A stretch of 64,000 bases of DNA from NCBI RefSeq assembly GCF_032854445.1, contig NC_088302.1, positions 26,933,080 to 26,997,079 of the forward strand. The letters are read 5' to 3'. The position numbers and the translations under genes were made by a program. Position 1 is the stretch's first letter. Every line of letters starts with the position of its first letter. The notes beneath the pieces were generated by a model. It did not search any database, was not told the DNA's origin, and worked only from the letters and a program-made list of their open reading frames with translations. This document shows positions 12,301 to 21,954 of this stretch, one piece after another. The stretch is from Liolophura sinensis (lineage: Eukaryota > Mollusca > Polyplacophora > Chitonida > Chitonidae).

Positions 12301-15300
12301 ATGACTCAAATATTTTCATTTCAACCCAACATAGCTGCCAGGTCATGTGACTCGGGACACCCAAATTTTTACCTGCCAGAGTTTATCTCCAGGTCTTCTG
12401 TGTACAAAAGTTTTACCAGTTTCTCTTGCTGTTCTGGTAGCAGAAGTTTTTCTGTTTTCAAAAATACTAAAAAAGTGTTTTTTTTTTTTTCTTCTCATGT
12501 ACTACTTCGGGCTTGCAAACATCTCTTCCGTCTATGTAAAATTTGTCACCTTGTCTTGGGATGATGTTAGACCTTAAAGGAATACTGTCAAGGTCTTATG
12601 ATCATCGGTATTTATTTAATAATTACCTCATAATCCCTCATTATAACGAACCTGGATGTTTGTTTACCCCTGGACTCGCTTCCCACGGCGATAGTCGGCT
12701 CTCACGCTAGGGAGCCGTCAGCCAGAGTGGAGTTAATGAGGTGCCCGTCACGTGATCCCAGTGACGTCACCGTAAGAACGGGCCCATACTGAACAACACT
12801 GTTTCACATACCACATACGATCTTAGGCGCGAAAATACCAAAATAAAATAATGTCAGACTGTGAAACGGACATACTAGAAATTCCAATGTGTATACCACC
12901 TATAGACCCGTACATGTATGATCCTATACGAACGGATTCAGCGCGTGGAACCCATGAATTCAGCCCAGTAAACCGTTCCCCTCACTCATCCGACAGCGAG
13001 TCTGACCACGTCGACAGCTGTCAGAAACCAGAAGATTTTCGGACCGACAATTTGACCTGGTGACTACATTTTATCTCAGTTAATTCCTTGCTATTTTCCG
13101 ATTTGCTGGCACTATATGGCCTTATGCTGGCCGCCGTGGCAGAAATGAAATATTCTTGAGTACGGCTTCAACAGCCTATCAAATAAATTGGTCGCAGGTA
13201 TCCTGGCATTTTCAAAATATCACGGGAGTTAATACAGACCTTTAAATCACAGCATTTTAAGTGCAAAACTAGGTTTTGTTGAAGTTCACAAACAGAAAAC
13301 GATAAGCATACTGTAATTTCTGGTTACTAGGCCTATAAGCCGTAGCTCTCAAATTATGGCCCGGTGTTTGTCACTTTTCTTTCCCTTCCTGTGTTATTTA
13401 TCACTTTGTCCCTGCCGGTGCCTCAAGCAGGTTAGTGCCCTAATATCCTCGGCTTTGAGGTAATGCCTTGATTCAGAGGTCTGTGTTAACCCACATGTCA
13501 AATATTACGATTAAATCATAAGATTCAGTCTTTTGAGATTCACGTAAACTTGGTCTAAATGTCCGAATATGTAAGTAAAAATTTATCGAGGTGCATATTT
13601 GTACAACAGCAAATATGTTACGCCGACAGCTGAAGCTTTGAATCCGCTTCTCATCGTATCAAGGAATCTGTACCAACATATGTATGATCTTCTCTGAATA
13701 TCAAATCTGTTTATTTTCAGGTGTGATTGTGAGAACTGTGATTTTATGCCAACTAACGTAGAATGCCTTTGCTGTCAGGAAGTGCCAAGGATAATAGAAA
13801 TGACTGACGAAGAGCAGCTAGATATAAATTGCATCACAGAACACGAAGGCTTTATTGTAAACTGTACAAACAGACATGTCATCCTAACGTCCATTTATGA
13901 GTTTTTGGAAGACCTTGACAAGCTGACTGTTGCATCCGTAAGCTGCACAGATCACAGGCATAACTACCTTTCAAAAATTTCTCAAACAACAGCAAATTTG
14001 GGTCAAAATAAATGCCTTTTGGTCGCGTGTTTATAGCCTTCTATTATAGAACTTCTGCACGCATGGAGCCAGAGTCTTCTTACCGTGACGTCACGGGCTC
14101 AGCAGCCTCGCTTTGAAATTCACAATATGCATATTCAGCCGAGCGGTATTCGTCGCCGGTTGCATCAGAACGACTACAAGCAGGCCGTTTGTGGTTACAG
14201 GGGCCCAAATACTATCAATATGATCTTTTTAAACAGTTTGGAGGCACAAATAATTTATTTTCTTGACAGTATTCTTTTAAGTCTATGACTCTAGTTTCAT
14301 TTGTAAAATGGAGAAATATATGGAGAAATACCCACTGTCGGTTTCGAGGATGCGCTTTTCGGTTTTGCAAAAATTGCATATTTGAAATCAGTGTTCAACT
14401 TCGGATGGACTATTGTGAAAAATTCCCCACACCGGAATTTTCAACTGTGTAAAAATAATTGGCAAAAATGAGTTTTTGGCCACATGACAGCTATCTACAT
14501 GTATCTGTGTTCAGTACAGGGCTGTCTATGTTCAGTGCATCACTGTACATGTATGTTCAGTGCATCACTGCACATGTATGTTCAGTACATCACTGAATGT
14601 TCATGGCATCACTGTACATGTATGTTCAGTAGATCACTGAATGTTCATTGCATCACTGTACATGTATGTTCAGCGCATCACTGTACATGTATGTTAAGTA
14701 CATCACTGTATGTTCAGTGCATGCCTCCCTGCTTCGGCGCTTGGTAATCATTGTGTACATGCATGTTCAGTACATGTCTGTCTGTGTTCAGTGCATGTCT
14801 GTCTGTGTTGAATACATGACCGACTGTGTTGAGTACATGGCTGTCTAAATGTATATGTTCACTAGTGTATGGCACTCTGTTACAAAGTTCAATGTATGGC
14901 TGTTTTATGTTGAGTGCCTGACTGTCTATTGTATGTTTAGTACAGTGTCATCTTATGCTAAGTGCATGGCTGTGTTTGTTCAGTTCATGAACATCTATTA
15001 TATGTTGGGTTCAGTGAAAGGAAAATCACATATGTATGAGAAGGAATGAAGTACATGTACATATAAACTGCACATCATTCATTCGACACCTCTAACGCCA
15101 CAGCCTCCATGTTTGCCAAGGGTCAGTCTGGCTGAATATATAGCTACATGTAGTTTGGCCACAATTTTGATTTACAAAGCTGTCCATTTCAGCACTTTTA
15201 TGAATGCAGTACAAAACGATGAAAATTTTATCATTTGAGATCCGAGATTTCTTACTCCCAATCCCTATTCCTCGGTGCAAAATGCCCTACATCAGGCTCT

Positions 15301-18300
15301 TCTGGCAAGAGGAAAATGACCTCTTAAATAATCCCAGTCTAAATTGCTAACTTGACTGCATGCAGTGATAGGTCTGTTAAAGTCCTGGTCATCACCATAA
15401 CACAGAGCTGCGATTCCGTACGACTTTTGATCCTTTGATTGTGATCAGTCTTCGCAGGTTTACCCCAGTTGAAACCTCGATACTATTTATCCATGTTAAT
15501 TATATTTATGTGATTGCATGTAATCAAAAGCACTCTGCAAAAAGAAATGAGCTAACAATTAATAATGATTGTTAGCGACAACAAAGCCAAATCAAAACAA
15601 ATTAAGATTGGTGAGAATTTCTGTAGATTGTAGCTGGTGTTTGTGCATGCACAATAACCATTTGCGACCACTCTGACTGCTTGAAGATTGTTGCCGATAA
15701 GGTCAGATTCAGCAAGATTCCCCAAAATCTTCTCAGCATACTCTACTGTCATTCCAAGGTTTACAACATCTACACGCAAGTTGTTGTACGTAGTTCGAAG
15801 TGTAGGTAGTAGTGGGCCTGATCGACAGACTGATCAACAGACTGATAGACAGACTGATCGACAGTCTGATCAACAGACTGATAGACAGACTGATCGACAG
15901 ACTGATCCACAGTGTCACAAAACTGATCGACAGATAATAAATGAACAGCTTAAATATATGGTTGGTTGTTTGTAACAGATTGGAAAGCCTGTTTCCTTCT
16001 GCTGATACCCATGGGATGCTGATAGAGGGAACAAGATATGATGAGCTACCTATCATCCACATCAAATCCACGCAGAATAATACAGTTGTTTGTGTCACAA
16101 AACACACAGGTTTGTATTTAGCCAGACATGATAGCCCATGTTAATAGTGCTAGAAACTCATACATGTGTGTACAGATTGGTTGTTAAATGCAGCAGATGA
16201 GGTATTGGTGCTAAACAGGATGTGTTTTATTAGTTGTAAATCATTGATGAGCTAGGGATGTATACATTACATGATTAGACCACACATTTAACATCCAGGC
16301 TAGCAATATGTACTTGTACCTGGGACTAATTAGTCCCAGATGTACGTAGCAAATTTTGAATATCATTGGGTTTGCTTTTTTCTGTTAGTCAGCAGTGCTG
16401 TATGTTAGATTGTTTGCTTAATTTGTAGCTGTGCTCTTTGAAGGTTTCCCATTTTAGAAATGTTACTCAGGATAGAAACCAGCTTTTAACTTGTTAATTC
16501 ATTAACATTGTTCATTAATCAGCCCAGCCTGAGTGGAAGTAAGTGGCCATAATGTGTGTCAACCAACCATTCTGAAAATACTTGTGCTTGTATATTAGTT
16601 TAATTAAATTTTCATTCACCAAACACAGTTAAAAAAAAAAAAGTGAAGTGATATAATATTATGGAAGAATGAGGAGCAGGCCTTGGACAGTTGGTTATGG
16701 TGCTTGTATGTGGGTTCAAACCCCACCTTGGACAGTGAATCTGAAGACCACTTCTCTACCACCATTTTGGTGTGCATATGTCACATGTGGGAAATTTTGG
16801 CTTTTACTCGCCAAAGCTTGGAGGTTTACCGGAGGCATTTTAGTGTTCTCCACGAAATTCTTGAATATGACTTTAAAACAAAATTAATATAAGTACATGT
16901 GAATATAAAAAAAAATATATAAGAACATTGTCTTTAATTTTACATAATTAGACTTACTAACACATTTGAATGTGTACACGTGTATCTACAGTCTTCCCCA
17001 CCCTGACATACATGTACATCTGTATGTGTCTTGTTTTACAGGAGAAGCCATTGCACTTTCATCAGGAGTAAGTGTCTTATATTCTTCCTAAAACCTTATC
17101 TTTAAACATACCATGCACTTTGTGCATATGCAAAGAATTTGCCACTTTCAAATTCTTTACCATGCCAGTTACTTTTGCCAGTTGACTCGTAAGAGGTTAT
17201 AAGCCTTGATTTCCACTAATCCTTTATTCAGTTATGTTAGTTGTTTCAGAAAAGTTTGTTATTCGTGGTACAAAGTTTACATTATGATTATTTTGATGCC
17301 TTAAGCAACTTGAGATTTGTATTCACTAAACATGCAGAATGGTGAATTTGGCCATGGATGCCTCCATGTAGCTATACAGGAAAAGTTAAACGTGCCGCAG
17401 AAAGCATCAATAGCAGGTAAACTATAGAGGAACACTGAGACTAGCACATGCAAAATATGGTGTCTTAAGCATTAACATTGCCAAGTGTTTCTGAAATTAA
17501 ACCTATTATGTCCATGTTGACAGTGTGTGGCCCAGGCCATTAGAGTGAGTGAGTGTGTGCTTGAGGTTTAAAGTCATACTCAACAATATTTCAGTCATAT
17601 GACGATGAAGGAATTCTTAGGGTGTATGTAATGTGCCACCTTGTCGCAGGATGGATTTCCATCGCTCTTTTATCTAATGGTGCTTCCCTGGGACGACTTA
17701 CCGAAGGCAAGTAAGCCGCCCCGCTGTATCATTATACTTATACGGGGCAACCAGTTGTTGCACTGTATCCCCTTCATGCAACGACTGGTTGACCCGTATC
17801 AGTATAATGGCTTGGGCCAATAGAGCAACATGCATTGTGTTTGGTATCAGTGTTCACATGTATATGTACATGAGCTAACTCCATGCTCTAGCTCTGTTCT
17901 CTCCTTCTTTTATAGGGTATGGAGGGATTTCGCAATGCCAGAAAGGGCACAACCATTGCTGCACAAGCAGCTGGCATTTCAGTAGGGCAGGTAAGATATA
18001 TATATATATATATGTATACAGTCACGGAAAAAATTATTAGACCACCCTTGCTTTCTCCCATTTCTTGTTCATTTTAAAACCTTGCACAACTGAAGGAACA
18101 TTTGTTTGGGCAAAGAAAGTGATGAAAACAGAAATAGTTCATAAGGGTTTTATTTAAGAGGTGATATCTATCAGTTCTCTATGACTTTCTTGACAATGAC
18201 CAAAATCACTTAAGTTCATACATCTGTAGATGTGGCAACTGTATTCTCAAAAACATTTTGGCATTTCATTTTTTCTCCTGTCTCCTAGTCACGTAGTCAC

Positions 18301-21300
18301 ATGACTCTCAGTCTCACACGGGAGTTAGTACTTGATTGCATGCCCATTGTTTTTGATGACTGCAGCCATGCGCCTTGGCACGCTCTCCACCAGTTTGTTA
18401 CATTGCCCTGCGGTCACAGCAGCCCATTCCTGTTGCAAAAATTCGAACAAATTTGCTTTGTTTTTGGGCTTGTGGTTCTCCATTTTGAACTTGATAATAT
18501 TCCACAGGTTTTCAATTGGATTCAGATCAGGTGACTGAGCAGGCCAATTCAGGGTTCGAATGTTCCGGTTCTCTATCCAGGTTTTAACTGACCTTGCCGT
18601 GTGGCAAGGGGCATTGTCTTGTTGGAAAATCCAGTCATTCGAGCCAGGAAAGAGTTTAGCAGCTGATGGAAGAAGACTGTTTTCAAGAGTAGCTCTGTAT
18701 GTGACTTGGTTCATTCTCCCTTCACACAACTGCATCTGTCCTGTTCCACCCATACTGAAACAACCCCAGATCATCACTGATCCACCCCCATGCTTTACAG
18801 TAGGAGCAAGGCAGTCTGGTTTGTAGGCTTCCCCAGGCTTCCTCCTAACCAGTAAGTTGGCTGGAGTAGGCATCAACTCAAAATTGGATTCATCACTGAA
18901 GAGAACTTTAGCCCAATCATCAACAGTCCAATTCTAGTGATCCATCGCAAAACGCAAGCGGGCCTTCCGCTGCCTCTCGTTGATGAAGGCCTTCTTCCGT
19001 GCCCTGTGCGACTTTAGGCCAGCTTCAAGAAGTCAGTTTCGAACTGTTCTTGCTGAACAAGTCACATTTGTTGACAATGCCCACTCATTTCTAAGGTCTC
19101 TGGAGGTCTGGCGACGATTCTTGATCCTGGACCGGATGAGTGCTCGGTCATCTCGTGGGGTAGAAAGAAGTTTCCTGCCTTGACCAGCTAGCAGTTTTGT
19201 AGTACCATGTTCGGCTTGCTTTTTCTTGGTGTAATGAACTGCTGTCTTAGAGATCTTCAGTTTTTTGGCCACTTGTCGCTCGCTCAATCCAGTATCCAGC
19301 TGTGCCAAGATGGCTGCCTTTCTGGCTGCACATAATTCTTTCGTTTTAGGCATTATGAGAGCTGACAACTACCGAGTTGTGCTGCGTCTTAATATATAAA
19401 CAAGAGACCCCTATTTATGTAAGCCTACATGTAAACAGGAAACCACTCTTTATGTAAGTCTGCATGTAAATGGAAAGCATGAAATTGCCTCGCATACACC
19501 CTAGGAATACAACTGACCTTAAAGCATATCAAATACAACAAAGTATTATGGAATCAGCTGGATTTTTTGTCGTATTCATTGTAATCTTCGGTTAATACAC
19601 CTTTAGGGTTGCCAGGCATTAAAATGAACAAGAAACCAAAGAAAATATGAGTGGTCTAATAATTTTTTCCATGACTGTATATGGCATGTCAGTAAGACAT
19701 TAGACCTACATTTACCTTAAACATTGTTGACAAGCAGCGAGCATTCATCAGCACTGTAAGACACAGGCGAGGGCTACAGCTGACTGCCATGTTAGATCAT
19801 TCTTTTTTTATGTCATGTCGGTTGTGGGTATAAACCTGGCTCTGCGCGGTTTCCTTCCACCATAATGCTGGCTGCTAAGTGAAATAGTCTTGAGTACTAT
19901 GGCATATCTGTGGAGAATTTGGCACGGTTTCAGAGTCCACTATAAATTTTTATAGCCATGTCATGCGATACGGCTGCAACACGAGGATCCATGTAGTCCG
20001 GCCAGCTGATTGTGAGCTGCAGTGAGAACAACAGCCTGTCACTAACACCGTTGAAAGTAACTATGGAGCTTATCATTTATGTTTCACAAAAAGTATCACA
20101 CGCAAAAATAGATAAAGTTTGAGTTGCATTGAATGGAAACAGTGATTGGTAACACATACATGTAGAAGTGCCAATTTAAATTTGGTCTAAGTTCGCGCTG
20201 CGGGGTTAAAGGTATGGCACGCACAGCGGCCTGTGGTTGAGTGGAGGGCCGCACTGTAGCCTAATGGCCTTTCTATGGCAAAGGCTAGCGGCTCCCCACG
20301 GTTTGTTTCTCAGCTACAAACAAGTAGCTAAAAGGCTCATTTTGCAGCCTTTTCTTTCAGAAGGTATGGCTCCTAGGACTACGATCAAGTTCACCATAAA
20401 TCAAAGGGCATTTTTTAATGTCTTGTTCATATATTTTCTCAATCTGTTACATTTTTGTTCTGCCTTGTGTTATTGAAGTCGCAAGCTACACTTAGACATG
20501 GAATAGTCTGGAAATTAGCTGTAAAAGTATAAGGATGTTTCCTGCTGTTTGTCTTGTACACATACGAGAAGCCTAAGATGCCTGCAGCCAATGTACCGCT
20601 GTGACCTCACAAGGTCAGTGGTGGCTCGATCGTATTGGAGTAGATTTTCTGATGTTTGATCACCAAATTCTGTCGATTTTCTTCTGTTTGCAACATGTTA
20701 ACTAGTCAGAATCAATTCAGGGAATCTGCAGTTTGGAAGGCGTAGCACTGGAGATCTACTTTTGAAGTAAAAAAAAAAAAATCATGAGTATATCATTACA
20801 CACAAATTAATAAATCATTATAAGTAATAGGATGGAATACACACTGACGGGATCTTGGCGGTGCTAAGTGGTCAACAGCATTGAGAGGGGTGTTTAGTTG
20901 ATCTTAGGTGAAGTTTTGTTGCAGATCACATGCATTTCAACAATATAGTGTATGGTTTACTTTTTGAGTAAACATATTTGTCATAACATGTATGAGAGTT
21001 CCTCTGTTACATGTACTTGCCAAAGAATGGTGGTTCACTCCAGGGAGGGTTTTCTATGCTCATAAAAGTTAAAACTTGCCACTGGTGACTGACATAGGAA
21101 TGAAGTGTTCTTGAGTATGGGATCAAACCCTGTTCAGTCAGTCAATCTATTGATCAAATCCATTCTGTTGTTTGTCTTGGCCATCTTTCTTATGACAATA
21201 ATATATGCACTTGCTTATACACTTATTATTTCAGAAATCTGTGAAAAAAGGTATTACCACAGTGAGGGTGTGTGTTAGAGGTCTGGGTCCTGGCCGACTG

Positions 21301-21954
21301 GTAAGGTTACTTATTGAGGAAATAGAAGAATATCTGGCATATATTTGAAATATCAAGATAAAGATTGAATTGGAATTTTAACATTCAGATATATCAAGAA
21401 TGTTTCTGGCTATAAGCAATCAAAAAGAAAGCAATCAGTGCAAAAAGGTTCATGTCAAAGTGTTGAGTATGTAGAACATGTAGACAAGAACAATTTTTGT
21501 CATGATGATCTGCTTAACTGATATGACATGTATGATCTGAGATGTGTTGAAGGGTCACAGGAGCTGTATTAAGCTGGCGGGTTATCATTGAGTAACCATC
21601 TATTCTTTGGCTATTTAACTTTTATGGGTGCTTTGACCAAGTTTTATCCTTCTGATTTTGAAATTTTCAGAATTGTGCTGGGATTTTGAAATTTGCTCTT
21701 TCCTAACTTCTCTGAGGCCAATTCTTTGCCTTACCATGCTGAATTACCGGATCAGGTCCTTTATGTAACAATTATGTGGTACACATGCATGGTATTGATT
21801 TTTCCCAGGATCTGCTGACTTTTTGAATTTTTTTTTTTGTCCTCAGCCTGCTATTAAAGGCTTACAGATGGGGGGTGTAAATATTGTATCCATCACAGAC
21901 ACCACCCGGATAAATCAAAGAGGCCCTCGTCCCCGTAAACAAAGACGACTGTGA
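9223..21954 (+). CDS. MRPS11: mitochondrial small ribosomal subunit protein uS11m (MRPS11), 7 coding exons
   Basis: The spliced frame is 9223-9304, 10645-10786, 15979-16109, 17042-17067, 17916-17990, 21235-21300 and 21847-21954: 630 bp, 209 codons plus stop, close to the 194 of the human protein. All junctions are GT/AG and all phases close. The first two exons give a poorly conserved N-terminus, probably the mitochondrial targeting region. The third starts the uS11 fold ([11 protein letters not shown]). Later exons show [17 protein letters not shown], the uS11 signature VRGLGPGRL, and the basic end [10 protein letters not shown]. uS11m sits on the platform of the mitoribosomal small subunit and contacts 12S rRNA and the mRNA exit region (family knowledge). 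The introns carry a TTAA element, minisatellites and a Tc1 element; none interrupts an exon. Identification is firm; the N-terminal start is less certain because ATG directly follows an acceptor-like AG. Confidence 0.93.
10645..10786 (+). CDS. MRPS11: MRPS11 coding exon 2
   Basis: Acceptor TTTGTTTAG, donor GATCTGAG|GTAAAG. It reads [18 protein letters not shown] and continues to an acidic stretch ending NQEDLR. The region is poorly conserved and was assigned by phase continuity (1 in, 2 out). Confidence 0.8.
12578..12592 (+). repeat. left terminal inverted repeat of the TTAA element
   Basis: AGGAATACTGTCAAG directly follows TTAA at 12574-12577. Its inverted partner is at 14262-14276, with one mismatch. 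Confidence 0.8.
12851..13059 (+). CDS. P2X7-tail-domain gene, exon 1
   Basis: ATG at 12851 opens a frame of 69 complete codons plus two bases, ending GACCTG|GTGACT. The residues are mostly low complexity and acidic; the last five (DNLTW) start the conserved domain. Confidence 0.65.
12851..13937 (+). CDS. two-exon gene with P2X7 intracellular (C-terminal) zinc-cluster-like domain, 3' end not found
   Basis: Exons are 12851-13059 and 13721-13937 (phase 2 join, TG|G giving Trp). The first encodes an acidic, Ser/Pro-rich N-terminus ([14 protein letters not shown]). The second encodes a Cys-rich block: DNLTWCDCENC, then [13 protein letters not shown], then CITEHEGF. This order of Cys motifs is that of the P2X purinoceptor 7 intracellular tail family, which also occurs as stand-alone invertebrate proteins without the channel part. 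No transmembrane or P2X ectodomain is present. The second exon ends at a donor-like GCATCC|GTAAGC, but no exon with the expected Trp/Arg-rich family C-terminus was found before the element ends, so the copy is probably truncated. Function is unknown; the domain's position inside a mobile element is the notable point. Confidence 0.72.
13120..13195 (+). mobile_element. SINE 3' tail fragment
   Basis: ATGCTGGCCGCCGTGG, GAAATATTCTTGAGTACGGC and TATCAAATAAATT match the 3' end of the main SINE family. It sits in the intron of the P2X7-tail-domain gene, so it inserted into, or was carried by, the TTAA element. Confidence 0.65.
13721..13937 (+). CDS. P2X7-tail-domain gene, exon 2
   Basis: Acceptor TTTATTTTCAG. 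The frame starts [20 protein letters not shown] and ends KLTVAS|GTAAGC. Seven cysteines in the first 20 residues give the metal-binding pattern of the family. Confidence 0.72.
14262..14276 (-). repeat. right terminal inverted repeat of the TTAA element
   Basis: CTTGACAGTATTCTT directly precedes TTAA at 14277-14280 and is the inverted partner of 12578-12592. Confidence 0.8.
14500..14850 (+). repeat. minisatellite of about 25 bp (GCATCACTGTACATGTATGTTCA type)
   Basis: Imperfect tandem units built from CATCACTGTACATGTATG and TTCAGT repeat about a dozen times, decaying into similar text until about 15010. It lies in MRPS11 intron 2. The open frames across it are by-products of the repeat. Confidence 0.8.
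15820..15908 (+). repeat. 12-bp tandem repeat with 36-bp higher-order period
   Basis: Units GATCAACAGACT, GATAGACAGACT and GATCGACAGTCT follow one another and the trio repeats, so the true period is 36 bp. The array ends about 70 bp before the MRPS11 exon 3 acceptor. Confidence 0.85.
15979..16109 (+). CDS. MRPS11: MRPS11 coding exon 3
   Basis: Acceptor TTTGTAACAG, donor CACACAG|GTTTGT. It encodes [12 protein letters not shown], then [19 protein letters not shown], matching the start of the uS11 fold (human MRPS11 has IAHIKASHNNT at this point). Confidence 0.92.
16670..16890 (+). mobile_element. possible divergent SINE
   Basis: The tRNA-like text GTGGGTTCAAACCCCACCTT (B-box-like GGTTCAAACCC) is followed further on by GAAATTCTTGAATATGACTT, which resembles the tail of the main SINE family. 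The body is diverged; the call is tentative. Confidence 0.4.
17042..17067 (+). CDS. MRPS11: MRPS11 coding exon 4 (26-nt microexon)
   Basis: Acceptor TGTTTTACAG, donor TCAGGA|GTAAGT. It supplies only GEAIALSSG, but phases (1 in, 0 out) join exons 3 and 5 exactly and the residues fit the uS11 loop between strands. Confidence 0.9.
17545..17822 (-). mobile_element. SINE/MITE-like element with internal hairpin, minus strand
   Basis: On the minus strand it ends like the SINE at 7071-7402 (TCATATGACTGAAATATTGT then ACACACTCACTC). It also contains a strong inverted repeat, 17730-17762 against 17777-17810, with a 14-nt loop. It lies in MRPS11 intron 4. Confidence 0.65.
17916..17990 (+). CDS. MRPS11: MRPS11 coding exon 5
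   Basis: Acceptor TTCTTTTATAG, donor GTAGGGCAG|GTAAGA, phase 0/0. It encodes [20 protein letters not shown] and five more residues, the conserved helix of uS11. Confidence 0.95.
18019..19677 (-). mobile_element. Tc1-like DNA transposon, 1659 bp, inserted in a (TA)n tract
   Basis: The ends are inverted: CAGTCACGGAAAAAATTATT on the left and AATAATTTTTTCCATGACTG on the right, each flanked by a TA target duplication (18017-18018 and 19678-19679). The left flank is a (TA)n microsatellite starting a few bases after the MRPS11 exon 5 donor. The single long gene runs on the minus strand (18325-19368). High end-to-end similarity and only two visible coding lesions suggest a fairly recent arrival. It is in MRPS11 intron 5. 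Confidence 0.93.
18325..19368 (-). pseudogene. Tc1-family transposase, two in-frame stop codons
   Basis: One frame of 348 codons runs from ATG at 19368 to the stop at 18325-18327. The N-terminal paired-like helix-turn-helix region reads [20 protein letters not shown]. The catalytic part shows VLFSDES (first Asp), [11 protein letters not shown] (second Asp) and [11 protein letters not shown] (Glu). The second Asp and the Glu are separated by 34 residues, the DD34E spacing of Tc1 elements. Two nonsense codons break it: TGA at 19033-19035, where Arg is usual (CGA to TGA is a CpG transition), and TAG at 18934-18936, after the residues AMDH. There is no frameshift. As written it cannot make an active enzyme, though it could still be moved in trans. 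Confidence 0.93.
19805..19895 (+). mobile_element. SINE 3' fragment
   Basis: CGGTTTCCTTCCACCATAAT, GCTGGCTGC and GTCTTGAGTACTATGGC match the 3' half of the main SINE family with many changes. An old copy just beyond the Tc1 element. Confidence 0.55.
21235..21300 (+). CDS. MRPS11: MRPS11 coding exon 6
   Basis: Acceptor TTATTATTTCAG, donor GGCCGACTG|GTAAGG, phase 0/0. It encodes [19 protein letters not shown], the uS11 signature. Confidence 0.95.
21847..21954 (+). CDS. MRPS11: MRPS11 coding exon 7 with stop
   Basis: Acceptor TTTTTGTCCTCAG. It encodes [20 protein letters not shown] followed by the basic tail [10 protein letters not shown] and TGA. This is the conserved rRNA-binding C-terminus of uS11. 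Confidence 0.95.
   Translation, partial: PAIKGLQMGGVNIVSITDTTRINQRGPRPRKQRRL

Larger units (their letters stand above)
12574..14280 (+). mobile_element. TTAA-flanked, TIR-ended DNA element carrying a P2X7-tail-domain gene
   Basis: The left end reads TTAA then AGGAATACTGTCAAG (12578-12592). The right end reads CTTGACAGTATTCTT (14262-14276) then TTAA. The 15-bp ends are inverted repeats matching at 14 of 15 positions, and TTAA on both sides looks like a target-site duplication. A second, subterminal inverted pair, GTGACGTCACCGTAAGAA (12761-12778) and TTCTTACCGTGACGTCAC (14077-14094), matches at 17 of 18. TTAA target duplications are known for the piggyBac and Kolobok superfamilies. No transposase is visible in the 1.7 kb, so it is probably non-autonomous. 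It lies in MRPS11 intron 2 and contains a two-exon gene (12851-13937). Confidence 0.8.

Noticed and set aside
14484-15049. ORFs with [11 protein letters not shown] repeats
   Set aside because: Translation of the TACATGTATG minisatellite, not a Cys-rich peptide gene.
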